From NCBI GenBank assembly GCA_017559885.1, contig JAFYQN010000192.1, forward strand, positions 1 to 10,592: a stretch of DNA of 10,592 nt. The letters run 5' to 3'. Made by a program: the position numbers and the translations under genes. The number at the start of each line of letters is the position of its first letter. Position 1 is the first letter of the stretch. The notes beneath the pieces are model-generated. The model saw only the letters and a list, made by a program, of their open reading frames with translations, made no database searches and was not told the origin of the DNA. The stretch comes from Clostridia bacterium (GTDB lineage Bacteria > Bacillota > Clostridia > Oscillospirales > Acutalibacteraceae). This document shows, piece after piece, positions 1 to 5,388 of the stretch.

Positions 1-637
1 CATCGGACATAAGTTTTAAAGGTTTTGTTAACCTGTAGGTTGTAATGAAAATTGCCAAAAACATTAAAATTAACGGAACTATAGCCGAAATTATATATAT
101 GTGAGCGATACGTTCCATAATATTTCTAACGTCATCCATCGAATCACCGGCGACCACGTAACCGAGCGTTTTGCCGTCGGTAGATTCAAGTGCTCCTGCG
201 GCGGTATAGTGCGGACTGATATACAAACCCAATGTGCTTATATTTTTTCGTTCGTCCGAAATAACCGATTTTATTTCGCGCACGTCAAGTTGAGTACCCG
301 TATGCTCGCAACCGCCTGAATTACCCCATTTTTCACACGCGCAAACCTTTATAACGCCTGTATTATCGGTTACAAAGAAATCAAATTCCGAAACGCCTGC
401 GAGGGTTCGCATTATATAGTATACCGAATATTTATTGTCAATTTCATTATTTTTATGCGTTAAGTCGCGCTCAACAAAATCCTGTAATGATTGGCATGAT
501 TTTTGAAGTGTTCTGTGTTTTTCATCCGCGATATAATCGTTATACATAAACGTAAGTATTAACAACATGGTTGAAAGACTAAAAAACACAATCAAAGCAA
601 TTGCGCCAAACTGTTTTTTAAATAGCTTATGACGCAT
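1..637 (-). CDS. Sensor histidine kinase, N-terminal part (cut by window edge)
   Basis: This is the membrane sensor partner of the response regulator just upstream. I translated it from the ATG at 637, which follows a GAGGT ribosome binding site (647-652); 212 codons are in the window without a stop. A first membrane helix spans about residues 12-31. An extracytoplasmic sensor domain follows at about 32-178, then a second helix at about 179-200, and the start of a HAMP linker (TKPLKLMSD) runs off the edge. The HisKA and ATPase domains lie outside the window, so the kinase call rests on this topology and on the position 3 bp behind an OmpR-type regulator. The sensor region has a small cysteine cluster (C99, C101, C110, with H112), which could bind metal or form a disulfide. 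The signal is unknown. It is transcribed with the regulator. Confidence 0.85.
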   Translation of the reverse strand, partial: MRHKLFKKQFGAIALIVFFSLSTMLLILTFMYNDYIADEKHRTLQKSCQSLQDFVERDLTHKNNEIDNKYSVYYIMRTLAGVSEFDFFVTDNTGVIKVCACEKWGNSGGCEHTGTQLDVREIKSVISDERKNISTLGLYISPHYTAAGALESTDGKTLGYVVAGDSMDDVRNIMERIAHIYIISAIVPLILMFLAIFITTYRLTKPLKLMSD

Positions 638-640
638 AAT

Positions 641-1330
641 TTATTTTACCTCAAATTTATATCCAACACCCCAAACGGTTTTTAAAGACCATTTGTCTGA
701 AATGTTTTCAAGTTTTTCGCGTAATCTTTTAACGTGAACGTCTACCGTACGGGAATCGCCGTAATAATCAAATCCCCAAACCTCATCAAGCAATTGGTCA
801 CGTGTATAAACGCGGTTTGGATTGCTCGCAAGATGATATATAAGTTCTAACTCTTTTGGCGGTGTGTCGATTTGTTCACCGTTTACTTCAAGCTCATAAT
901 TGGTAATATTAATACGCAATTTATCAAAACGTACTTCTCGCGCGCTATCGGCTTTATCGCCTTCGGATACGCGACGTAATACTGCTTTAATTCGCGCAAC
1001 AACCTCTTTAGAATCAAAGGGTTTTGTAACGTAATCGTCAGCGCCGAGTTCAAGACCTAAAACTTTATCAAACGTTTCACCCTTGGCGGTAAGCATAATG
1101 ATTGGCACGCCTGATGATTTACGTATCTCGCGGCAAACCTGCCAACCATCAAGCACGGGTAACATTATATCAAGCAAAATAAGATCGGGATTATTAATCT
1201 GCGCGGCAGTTATTGCCTGTCCACCGTCGTTTGCAACTATTGTGCTAAAACCGTCCTTTTCAAGATAAAGGCGCAAAAGTTCGCATATATTTTCGTCATC
1301 ATCAACGATAAGAATTTTTTTGTTATCCAT
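641..1330 (-). CDS. OmpR/PhoB-family response regulator
   Basis: This is a cytoplasmic DNA-binding response regulator of 229 residues, the usual length for the OmpR/PhoB family. The receiver domain (about 1-120) has the acidic pocket D10-D12, the phospho-acceptor D54 in LLDIMLP, the switch T81 and the conserved K103 in YVTKPF. The C-terminal winged helix (about 133-229) has the family pattern PPKELELIYHLASNPNRVYTR, the recognition helix SRTVDVHVKRLREKL and the terminal hairpin VWGVGYKFE. I chose the ATG at 1330 because GGAGTGG lies just upstream; the frame stays open to a TTG at 1363, but that start has no better ribosome binding site and adds a non-conserved tail. It precedes the sensor kinase with a 3-bp gap, so the two form one operon. 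The regulon cannot be deduced from the sequence. Confidence 0.95.
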   Translation of the reverse strand: MDNKKILIVDDDENICELLRLYLEKDGFSTIVANDGGQAITAAQINNPDLILLDIMLPVLDGWQVCREIRKSSGVPIIMLTAKGETFDKVLGLELGADDYVTKPFDSKEVVARIKAVLRRVSEGDKADSAREVRFDKLRINITNYELEVNGEQIDTPPKELELIYHLASNPNRVYTRDQLLDEVWGFDYYGDSRTVDVHVKRLREKLENISDKWSLKTVWGVGYKFEVK

Positions 1331-1381
1331 ATAATCCACTCCAAATGGTATTTTTAAAAACAAGACTTTTCTTTATATATA

Positions 1382-1410
1382 TTAATACATTTTTTGAAAA
1401 TTTGTATTAA
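1382..1410. repeat. 8-bp inverted repeat upstream of the response regulator
   Basis: TTAATACA (1382-1389) and TGTATTAA (1403-1410) are perfect complements around a 13-bp AT-rich spacer, 52-80 bp upstream of the regulator start. It could be an operator, or a chance palindrome in very AT-rich DNA. No promoter here is convincing: the best minus-strand candidate is TTGATA-16 bp-GATAAT, whose TTGATA lies near 1445. Confidence 0.3.
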
Positions 1411-1460
1411 GAAAATGTTAATTATCTTTTACAAATATTATATATCAATGCTAAAGAAAA

Positions 1461-1483
1461 AGCCACACTAAATAAGTGTGGCT
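1461..1483 (-). terminator. Rho-independent terminator after the zinc-ribbon gene
   Basis: A 9-bp stem (AGCCACACT at 1461-1469 with AGTGTGGCT at 1475-1483) has a 5-base loop. On the minus strand it is followed by a T-rich run (TTTTCTTT). It lies 12 bp beyond the zinc-ribbon stop codon and separates that gene from the two-component operon. Confidence 0.85.
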
Positions 1484-1495
1484 TAATGAACAAGA

Positions 1496-1792
1496 TTATT
1501 CAGCTTGGTTAGCTGCTTCTTCCTCTTTCATTTTTGCGAAGCATTCACTGCAATAAACAGGACGATCATCACGCGGAATAAATGGAACGCGTGCTACGCC
1601 GCCACATGCTGCGCATACAGCATCGTGCATTTCACGGGGTGCCCTTCCTGCATTTTTACGCTTGTCGCGGCAGGGTTTGCATCTCTGCGGTTCGTTTTCG
1701 AAACCTTTCTCTGCATAAAATTCTTGTTCTCTTGCAGTAAATACGAACTCTTCTCCGCATTCTTTGCAAACTAGGGTCTTGTCTTCAAACAT
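1496..1792 (-). CDS. Small double zinc-ribbon protein
   Basis: This is a 98-residue protein with four CxxC knuckles: C9/C12, C38/C41, C60/C63 and C81/C84. The first half (KTLVCKECGEEFVF, then EFYAEKGF and PQRCKPCR) matches the probable zinc-ribbon family common in Clostridia (the zf-trcl type, from memory). The second pair forms another ribbon near the C-terminus, followed by a charged, Glu-rich tail. No enzymatic residues are visible; the likely role is zinc-dependent binding of nucleic acid or protein, but this is inference. I chose the ATG at 1792 because GAGAGG (1801-1806) is well spaced before it and the family-like sequence starts there. The frame is open up to 1846, but that stretch translates the tRNA-like leader. 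The gene ends at its own terminator. No clear promoter is seen; it may be read from the sigma-factor promoter. Confidence 0.9.
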   Translation of the reverse strand: MFEDKTLVCKECGEEFVFTAREQEFYAEKGFENEPQRCKPCRDKRKNAGRAPREMHDAVCAACGGVARVPFIPRDDRPVYCSECFAKMKEEEAANQAE

Positions 1793-1819
1793 TTTTTTTA
1801 CCTCTCTTGATTGGATATT

Positions 1820-1889
1820 TAGCCCCGGACGGAATTGCACCGACATCTTTGCTGTTACACAACGCTTTGCCTTATTAAACTACTTGGGC
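1820..1889 (-). other. Degenerate tRNA-like element in the zinc-ribbon leader
   Basis: Read on the minus strand, about 70 bases follow the tRNA plan. GCCCAAG is followed by T8/A9. A D-arm has a 4-bp stem (GTTT with AAGC) and a 9-base loop with the A14, G18G19 and A21 pattern. A weak anticodon-like arm follows (TTGT with GCAA, 6-base loop), then a 4-base variable region. The T-arm (GTCGG, loop TGCAATT, CCGTC) has one T-T mismatch, and a GGGGCTA end follows. The acceptor stem pairs only over GCCC/GGGC, the anticodon arm is one base pair and one loop base short, and no CCA is encoded. It is therefore not a working tRNA by eye. It may be a tRNA pseudogene or a tRNA-mimicking leader of the zinc-ribbon mRNA. 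Confidence 0.4.
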
Positions 1890-1896
1890 ATATATA

Positions 1897-1914
1897 TAAA
1901 CGGTTACCCGTTTA
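1897..1914 (-). terminator. Weak terminator-like hairpin at the end of the sigma gene
   Basis: TAAACGG (1897-1903) pairs with CCGTTTA (1908-1914) around a 4-base loop. The stem includes the TAA stop of the sigma gene. On the minus strand it is followed by TATATAT rather than a T-run, so termination may be inefficient and allow read-through into the tRNA-like leader and zinc-ribbon gene. Confidence 0.4.
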
Positions 1915-2460
1915 TTTCTTAATTTTAGAACGAATTCTACGAAGAGCGTTGTCAACAGACTTTGCGGTAACGTTAAGACTTTGCGCAATGTCGGCATAAC
2001 TTTTGCCACTTAAAAACTCGCACAATACCTGATACTCAAAATCAGATAATTCACTTTTAATTGTATGCTCTAACGCGTTAAAACTTTCTTTTTCAATAAG
2101 TATGCTTTCAGGACTGCTCATATCGGCAAGTTCAACTTCATCAATGGGAGTAATCATACCCTCGGGTATATGTTTTGCCGCGCCCGAAGTACGAGCAATT
2201 GCCGACGACATAGCCCTGTTAATACATAAAGAAACAAAGGTTTTAAATGATGCCTTTTGGGGATTATAGACCTTTACTGCCGAAAAAATTGCAAGAATGC
2301 CTTCTTGTATAAAATCTTCGGTATCAAGACCACCTGCATTATATTTTGACGCAACACTTATAATATAAGGCATATAGCGATTTATAAGTAATTGTAAATA
2401 TTTGTACTCGCCTTGGTTGATAAGTTCAACCAACTGATTGTCAGAGAAATTTTCTTGCAT
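1912..2460 (-). CDS. Sigma-70 family RNA polymerase sigma factor, SigH-like
   Basis: This is a 182-residue alternative sigma factor that would direct core RNA polymerase to its own promoter class. Region 2 spans about residues 23-92: DTEDFIQEGILAIFSAVKVY is the core-binding 2.2 helix, and SFKTFVSLCINRAMSSAIAR the -10 recognition part. Region 4 runs from about 136, with the helix-turn-helix in SYADIAQSLNVTAKSVDNAL (154-173). The segments FVSLCINRAM, AAKHIPEG and KSVDNALRRIRSKI resemble Bacillus SigH (Spo0H), although this protein is shorter than the roughly 218 residues typical of SigH. The neighbourhood is not one I associate with sigH, so it may be a paralogue rather than the orthologue; I therefore give no symbol. 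The start ATG at 2460 has a GGAG site. It has its own consensus promoter with possible Spo0A boxes upstream. Confidence 0.9.
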   Translation of the reverse strand: MQENFSDNQLVELINQGEYKYLQLLINRYMPYIISVASKYNAGGLDTEDFIQEGILAIFSAVKVYNPQKASFKTFVSLCINRAMSSAIARTSGAAKHIPEGMITPIDEVELADMSSPESILIEKESFNALEHTIKSELSDFEYQVLCEFLSGKSYADIAQSLNVTAKSVDNALRRIRSKIKK

Positions 2461-2493
2461 TAAAACTCCATAGTATCCCTAAATATTATATTA

Positions 2494-2522
2494 ACTATAC
2501 ATTAATTATCAAGAAATGTCAA
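2494..2522 (-). promoter_or_regulatory. Sigma-A type promoter of the sigma-factor gene
   Basis: On the minus strand, -35 TTGACA (2517-2522) and -10 TATAGT (2494-2499) are 17 bp apart. Transcription would start near 2487, giving a leader of about 27 bases before the ATG at 2460. Confidence 0.8.
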
Positions 2523-2536
2523 GTATTTTTATTCAT

Positions 2537-2555
2537 TTTGACAAAAAACGACAAA
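2537..2555 (-). promoter_or_regulatory. Two tandem Spo0A-box-like sequences
   Basis: On the minus strand, TTTGTCAAA (2537-2545) fits the Bacillus Spo0A box consensus TTTGTCRAA. TTTGTCGTT (2547-2555) matches 7 of 9 positions. They are 10 bp apart, one helical turn, and sit about 50-68 bp before the predicted transcription start, a position suited to activation. The DNA here is T-rich, so chance similarity is possible. The second box lies only 6 bp from the upstream terminator stem. Confidence 0.35.
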
Positions 2556-2561
2556 AAGAAG

Positions 2562-2587
2562 GTGGCAAAACAATAAAATTTTGCCAC
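2562..2587 (-). terminator. Terminator of the amino acid importer operon
   Basis: GTGGCAAAA (2562-2570) pairs with TTTTGCCAC (2579-2587), a 9-bp stem with an 8-base loop. On the minus strand it is followed by CTTCTTTTTG. It lies 16 bp after the yerC-like stop codon. Confidence 0.85.
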
Positions 2588-2603
2588 TCTTGTTTTTAAA
2601 TGA

Positions 2604-2870
2604 TTATTTTATAAATTTTTTATATCCGTTACCGTATTGCACACAGCGCGAAACTCGGCTAAGTGTTGCCGAAGATATATCGCATTGTTCCATTACCTGA
2701 TTGTAGGTGTTGCCCTTGAGTAATAGTTTTGCCGCCTTTATGCGTTGCGCCATTTGTTCAAGTTCTTTATTTGTACACAAATCTTCAAACAAATCTTTGC
2801 AGTCTGTAATATTTTCAAGCGATAAAACAAGTGAATACAGTTCTTTAATATCGGTATTATTTGAACTCAT
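2604..2870 (-). CDS. YerC/YecD-family TrpR-like DNA-binding regulator
   Basis: This is an 88-residue helical repressor of the TrpR superfamily, close to the Firmicute YerC/YecD group. The family pattern is plain: DLCTNKELEQMAQRIKAAKLLLKG (about 30-53) forms the dimer and scaffold helices. A helix-turn-helix follows in TYNQVMEQCDISSATLSRV (55-73), then RCVQYGNGYKKF at the end. The co-repressor of YerC proteins is not known to me; tryptophan should not be assumed. The start ATG at 2870 has an AAGG/GGTG site. It begins 12 bp after the ATPase stop, so it is the last gene of the importer operon. Because that promoter carries an 18-bp palindrome, I infer that this protein represses its own operon in response to an amino acid. 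Confidence 0.9.
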   Translation of the reverse strand: MSSNNTDIKELYSLVLSLENITDCKDLFEDLCTNKELEQMAQRIKAAKLLLKGNTYNQVMEQCDISSATLSRVSRCVQYGNGYKKFIK

Positions 2871-2882
2871 ATCACACCGCCT

Positions 2883-3641
2883 TTAAATACGCTCGAGTGA
2901 ATTTTGCAAAAAGTGTTTTGTTTTTTCCGATACAGGATTTTCAAAAATATCCTTTGGAGTGCCTATTTCTTCAATTACGCCATCAGCCATAAAGATAATC
3001 TTGTCTGAAACGTTTTTTGCAAATTCCATTTCGTGTGTTACAACAATCATTGTTCTGCCCGATTCTTTAAGGTCTTTTATTACCTTTAAAACCTCTCCCG
3101 TAAGTTCAGGGTCAAGGGCGCTTGTTGGTTCATCAAAACAAAGTATATCGGGGTTCATAGCAAGCGCGCGGGCTATTGCCACACGTTGTTGTTGACCGCC
3201 TGATAATTGGCAAGGATAACTATTCATTTTATCGGTAAGTCCTACCTGCTCTATAAGTTGTTTTGCTTTTTGTTCAATCTCTTCATTTGTACCCTTTTTT
3301 AAAAGTTTAGGCGCAAGCGTTACGTTTTGTAAAACACTGTACTGAGGAAAAAGATTAAACGATTGGAACACAAGACCAAAGTGCAAGCGATTTTCTCTTA
3401 TTTGGGCATCAGTTAATTTAGAATGATTTTCACCGTTAAAAAGTACGTTATCATCTATGCTTATTGTACCGTAATCGGGTGTTTCCAAAAAGTTAATACA
3501 ACGAAGCAAGGTTGTTTTACCGCTACCTGACGAACCGATTATAGATACAACTTCGCCCTCGTTTAAAGTAAAACTTATTCCCTTTAAGACTTCGGTTTTA
3601 CCAAATTTTTTATAAATATTATTAATATACAAATTTGCCAT
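2883..3641 (-). CDS. Polar amino acid ABC transporter ATP-binding protein (GlnQ-like)
   Basis: This is the cytoplasmic ATPase that powers the importer encoded upstream. All ABC motifs are intact in 252 residues, a typical length for the GlnQ/HisP/TcyC group. Walker A is GSSGSGKT (36-43), the Q-loop glutamine is Q92 in LVFQSFNLFP, and the signature is LSGGQQQRV (145-153). Walker B ends in FDE (168-170), the D-loop is SALDP, and the switch histidine is H202 in VVTHEM. The close family is that of polar amino acid uptake ATPases; glutamine, cystine or another polar residue cannot be separated by sequence alone. The start ATG at 3641 has GAGGTG, whose site overlaps the permease stop codon; the 11-bp gap indicates coupled translation. 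The operon order is binding protein, permease, ATPase, yerC-like. Confidence 0.95.
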   Translation of the reverse strand: MANLYINNIYKKFGKTEVLKGISFTLNEGEVVSIIGSSGSGKTTLLRCINFLETPDYGTISIDDNVLFNGENHSKLTDAQIRENRLHFGLVFQSFNLFPQYSVLQNVTLAPKLLKKGTNEEIEQKAKQLIEQVGLTDKMNSYPCQLSGGQQQRVAIARALAMNPDILCFDEPTSALDPELTGEVLKVIKDLKESGRTMIVVTHEMEFAKNVSDKIIFMADGVIEEIGTPKDIFENPVSEKTKHFLQNSLERI

Positions 3642-3652
3642 ACCGTCACCTC

Positions 3653-4348
3653 TTACGCCTTAAAGTAATCAAGTTTTTTCTCGACTCTGCCTAATATTAT
3701 CGTAAGCAAGCCAACAAAAACAAGGTAAAATGCGCCCGTATAGAATAGTGGCCAAACCAACATTTCTCTTGAAGCAAGTTCGCCTGCTTTCATAATTATT
3801 TCAGGCAACATAATACAGTTAGCAAGCGCTGTATCCTTAATAAGCGTTATAATTTCATTTGACATTGGTGGAACAATACGCTTTATAACCTGCTTTAAAA
3901 CTATATGTCTAAATACTTGGGATTTGGTAAGTCCTAAAACATATCCTGCCTCATACTGTCCGTATGTAATGCTTTCGATACCGCCTCTATAAATTTCTGA
4001 AAAATAGCAGGCATAATTTACTGTAAACGCGACCAATACAGGTATTATCATTCCCATATTTTCTATTCCAAAATTTTGCAAGAAGAATAAATTTATGTTT
4101 CTTGAAATAGGGATATTAAACACCAATCCCGGAGCATAGTAAAAAATAAATATTTGAAGCATTAAAGGTATTCCACGAACTACCCAAACAAAAACTTTTG
4201 ATAAATATTTCAATGGTTTGAATTTGCTCATAGAACAAAACGCTATAGGCAAACCAAGCGGTGCGCCGCAAAGCAGCGTCACCGCAAAGATAAGCAAAGA
4301 TAATTTAAATCCTTCCCAAAGAAATAATGTTACTTGTAAAAAGGTCAT
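3653..4348 (-). CDS. Polar amino acid ABC transporter permease (HisM/GlnP family)
   Basis: This is the integral membrane subunit of the importer, 231 residues. Hydrophobic segments lie near residues 14-38, 50-75, 99-118 and 198-220. The sequence VVRGIPLMLQIF (56-67) is the conserved loop of this permease family. The cytoplasmic EAA loop that docks on the ATPase is YGQYEAGYVLGLTKSQVFRHIVL (about 129-151), with the key EAG and a following G. Only one permease gene is present, so the channel is probably a homodimer. The start ATG at 4348 has GGAG. It starts 22 bp after the binding-protein stop. The residues do not define the substrate. Confidence 0.93.
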   Translation of the reverse strand: MTFLQVTLFLWEGFKLSLLIFAVTLLCGAPLGLPIAFCSMSKFKPLKYLSKVFVWVVRGIPLMLQIFIFYYAPGLVFNIPISRNINLFFLQNFGIENMGMIIPVLVAFTVNYACYFSEIYRGGIESITYGQYEAGYVLGLTKSQVFRHIVLKQVIKRIVPPMSNEIITLIKDTALANCIMLPEIIMKAGELASREMLVWPLFYTGAFYLVFVGLLTIILGRVEKKLDYFKA

Positions 4349-4370
4349 TATATATCTCCGATATTAAAGA

Positions 4371-5183
4371 TTATTTTACTTGGTCTGAATAATCAAGGAT
4401 TGTTGTGTTAAGAACTTCATATTTTTCGGCAATCTTTTTGATTGTACCGTCAGCTGCAAGTTTAACAAGTTCAGCGTTTACTTTTGCTGTAAGTTCGCTA
4501 TCCTTCTTAAAGCCGATTGCATAATACTCAACATCGCTTGAAAGTGCTTCAACTATCATAAGGTCTTTATAGTTGCCTTTACCACAGTATGTTTTAGCAA
4601 GTTGCGCATCAAGTACGGCAAAGTCAGCAGTTAGAGCGTTTACTTCCATAAGGCAATCGGTCTGTTTTGTGCAACCCTTAATGGTTACGCCTTCAAATGT
4701 AGCAGCATAATCAGCGCCTACCGAACTATTTTCAACAGCGGCAGTCTTGCCCTTTAAATCTTCGGCTTTGGTAATTCCGCTATCCTTTTTAACAACAATT
4801 ACCTGACGGTTTTCCATATAGTTGTATGAAAAATCAACCTTGTCTGCACGTGCAATGCCGTCGTCATCCTTTGTATTGCAAGTAAAACCATTCCATACGC
4901 AGTCGATTGTGCCTGAGTTCAAATCGGTGTATTTGTTATCCCATTCAATTTTTTGGAAAACAACTTCATAACCAAGGTTTTCAAAAACTGCTTTTGCTAA
5001 TTCGGTGTCAAAACCAACAAGGTTGTTGTCTTCATCGAAATAGTTCATTGGAGCGTATTCTGTGTAACCTACAACGATAGTTTCTTTCTTGGCGCCGCCA
5101 TCAGATGAAGTGTCGGTATTGCCGCAACCTGCAAAGCAGAAAAGCATTGCAACTACCATAAGTAATGCGATAATTTTTTTCAT
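4371..5183 (-). CDS. Amino acid ABC transporter substrate-binding lipoprotein
   Basis: This is the extracytoplasmic receptor of the importer, 270 residues, family 3 solute-binding fold. The N-terminus is a lipoprotein signal: MKK, a hydrophobic core, then the lipobox FAGC with lipid-modified C20, followed by a Ser/Gly/Asp linker. The mature protein has the family signature YAPMNYFDEDNNLVGFDTEL (43-62), a WNGF segment (97-100), the VDFSYNYMENRQVIVV segment (116-131) and the hinge EDLKGKTAAVENSS (141-154). In this family an Arg near the R126 region and an Asp near D192 (AVLDAQL) bind the carboxylate and amino groups; these assignments are by analogy. The start ATG at 5183 has AGGAGA. It is the first gene of the operon, behind a strong promoter with an internal palindrome. 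The exact amino acid is unknown. Confidence 0.95.
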   Translation of the reverse strand: MKKIIALLMVVAMLFCFAGCGNTDTSSDGGAKKETIVVGYTEYAPMNYFDEDNNLVGFDTELAKAVFENLGYEVVFQKIEWDNKYTDLNSGTIDCVWNGFTCNTKDDDGIARADKVDFSYNYMENRQVIVVKKDSGITKAEDLKGKTAAVENSSVGADYAATFEGVTIKGCTKQTDCLMEVNALTADFAVLDAQLAKTYCGKGNYKDLMIVEALSSDVEYYAIGFKKDSELTAKVNAELVKLAADGTIKKIAEKYEVLNTTILDYSDQVK

Positions 5184-5226
5184 AATAAAATCTCCTTTTC
5201 CCTTTCGGGTTTAAATTGATGTTGCT

Positions 5227-5255
5227 ATTATACTTTATCAAACTAAAGTTGTAAA
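5227..5255 (-). promoter_or_regulatory. Promoter of the amino acid importer operon
   Basis: On the minus strand, -35 TTTACA (5250-5255) and -10 TATAAT (5227-5232) are 17 bp apart. Transcription would start near 5220, giving a leader of about 37 bases. The leader holds a small CCC-GAAA-GGG hairpin directly before the ribosome binding site. The whole -35/-10 spacer is occupied by an 18-bp palindrome. Confidence 0.85.
5232..5249. promoter_or_regulatory. Putative operator, box 1, inside the importer promoter
   Basis: ACTTTATCAAACTAAAGT has perfect 6-bp inverted arms (ACTTTA and TAAAGT) around TCAAAC. It fills the spacer between -35 and -10 and overlaps one base of the -10, so a bound protein would block RNA polymerase. 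It matches box 2 at 16 of 18 positions. The likely ligand is the YerC/TrpR-like protein encoded last in this operon; this is inference. Confidence 0.6.
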
Positions 5256-5323
5256 GTGTTTTTTGCGATTTTTTGCACTTTTGTATACTTGCACAAAAAA
5301 GTTAGAAACTTTTGTTTATAATC

Positions 5324-5341
5324 ACTTCAGTTCGATAAAGT
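5324..5341. promoter_or_regulatory. Putative operator, box 2, upstream of the importer promoter
   Basis: On the minus strand this reads ACTTTATCGAACTGAAGT, differing from box 1 only at positions 9 and 14, both A to G. It is inverted relative to box 1, and the centres are 92 bp apart, near nine helical turns. The palindrome extends by one base pair on each side (C and G). Its position fits an auxiliary operator for DNA looping. Confidence 0.55.
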
Positions 5342-5360
5342 GATAAACTAAAAAGAAAAC

Positions 5361-5380
5361 ACCTCTGCAAAAGCAGAGGT
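5361..5380 (-). terminator. Terminator of the DUF4234-like gene
   Basis: ACCTCTGC (5361-5368) pairs perfectly with GCAGAGGT (5373-5380) around AAAA. On the minus strand it is followed by GTTTTCTTTTT. It begins 8 bp past the stop codon. Confidence 0.9.
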
Positions 5381-5388
5381 ATTACTTT

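Noticed and set aside
1793..1846. N-terminal extension of the zinc-ribbon protein
   Set aside because: These codons translate the tRNA-like leader; the strong GAGAGG site points to the ATG at 1792, where the family-like sequence begins.
1820..1889. Functional tRNA gene
   Set aside because: The acceptor stem pairs at only four positions, the anticodon loop is six bases with a four-pair stem, and the T-loop lacks the usual TTC.
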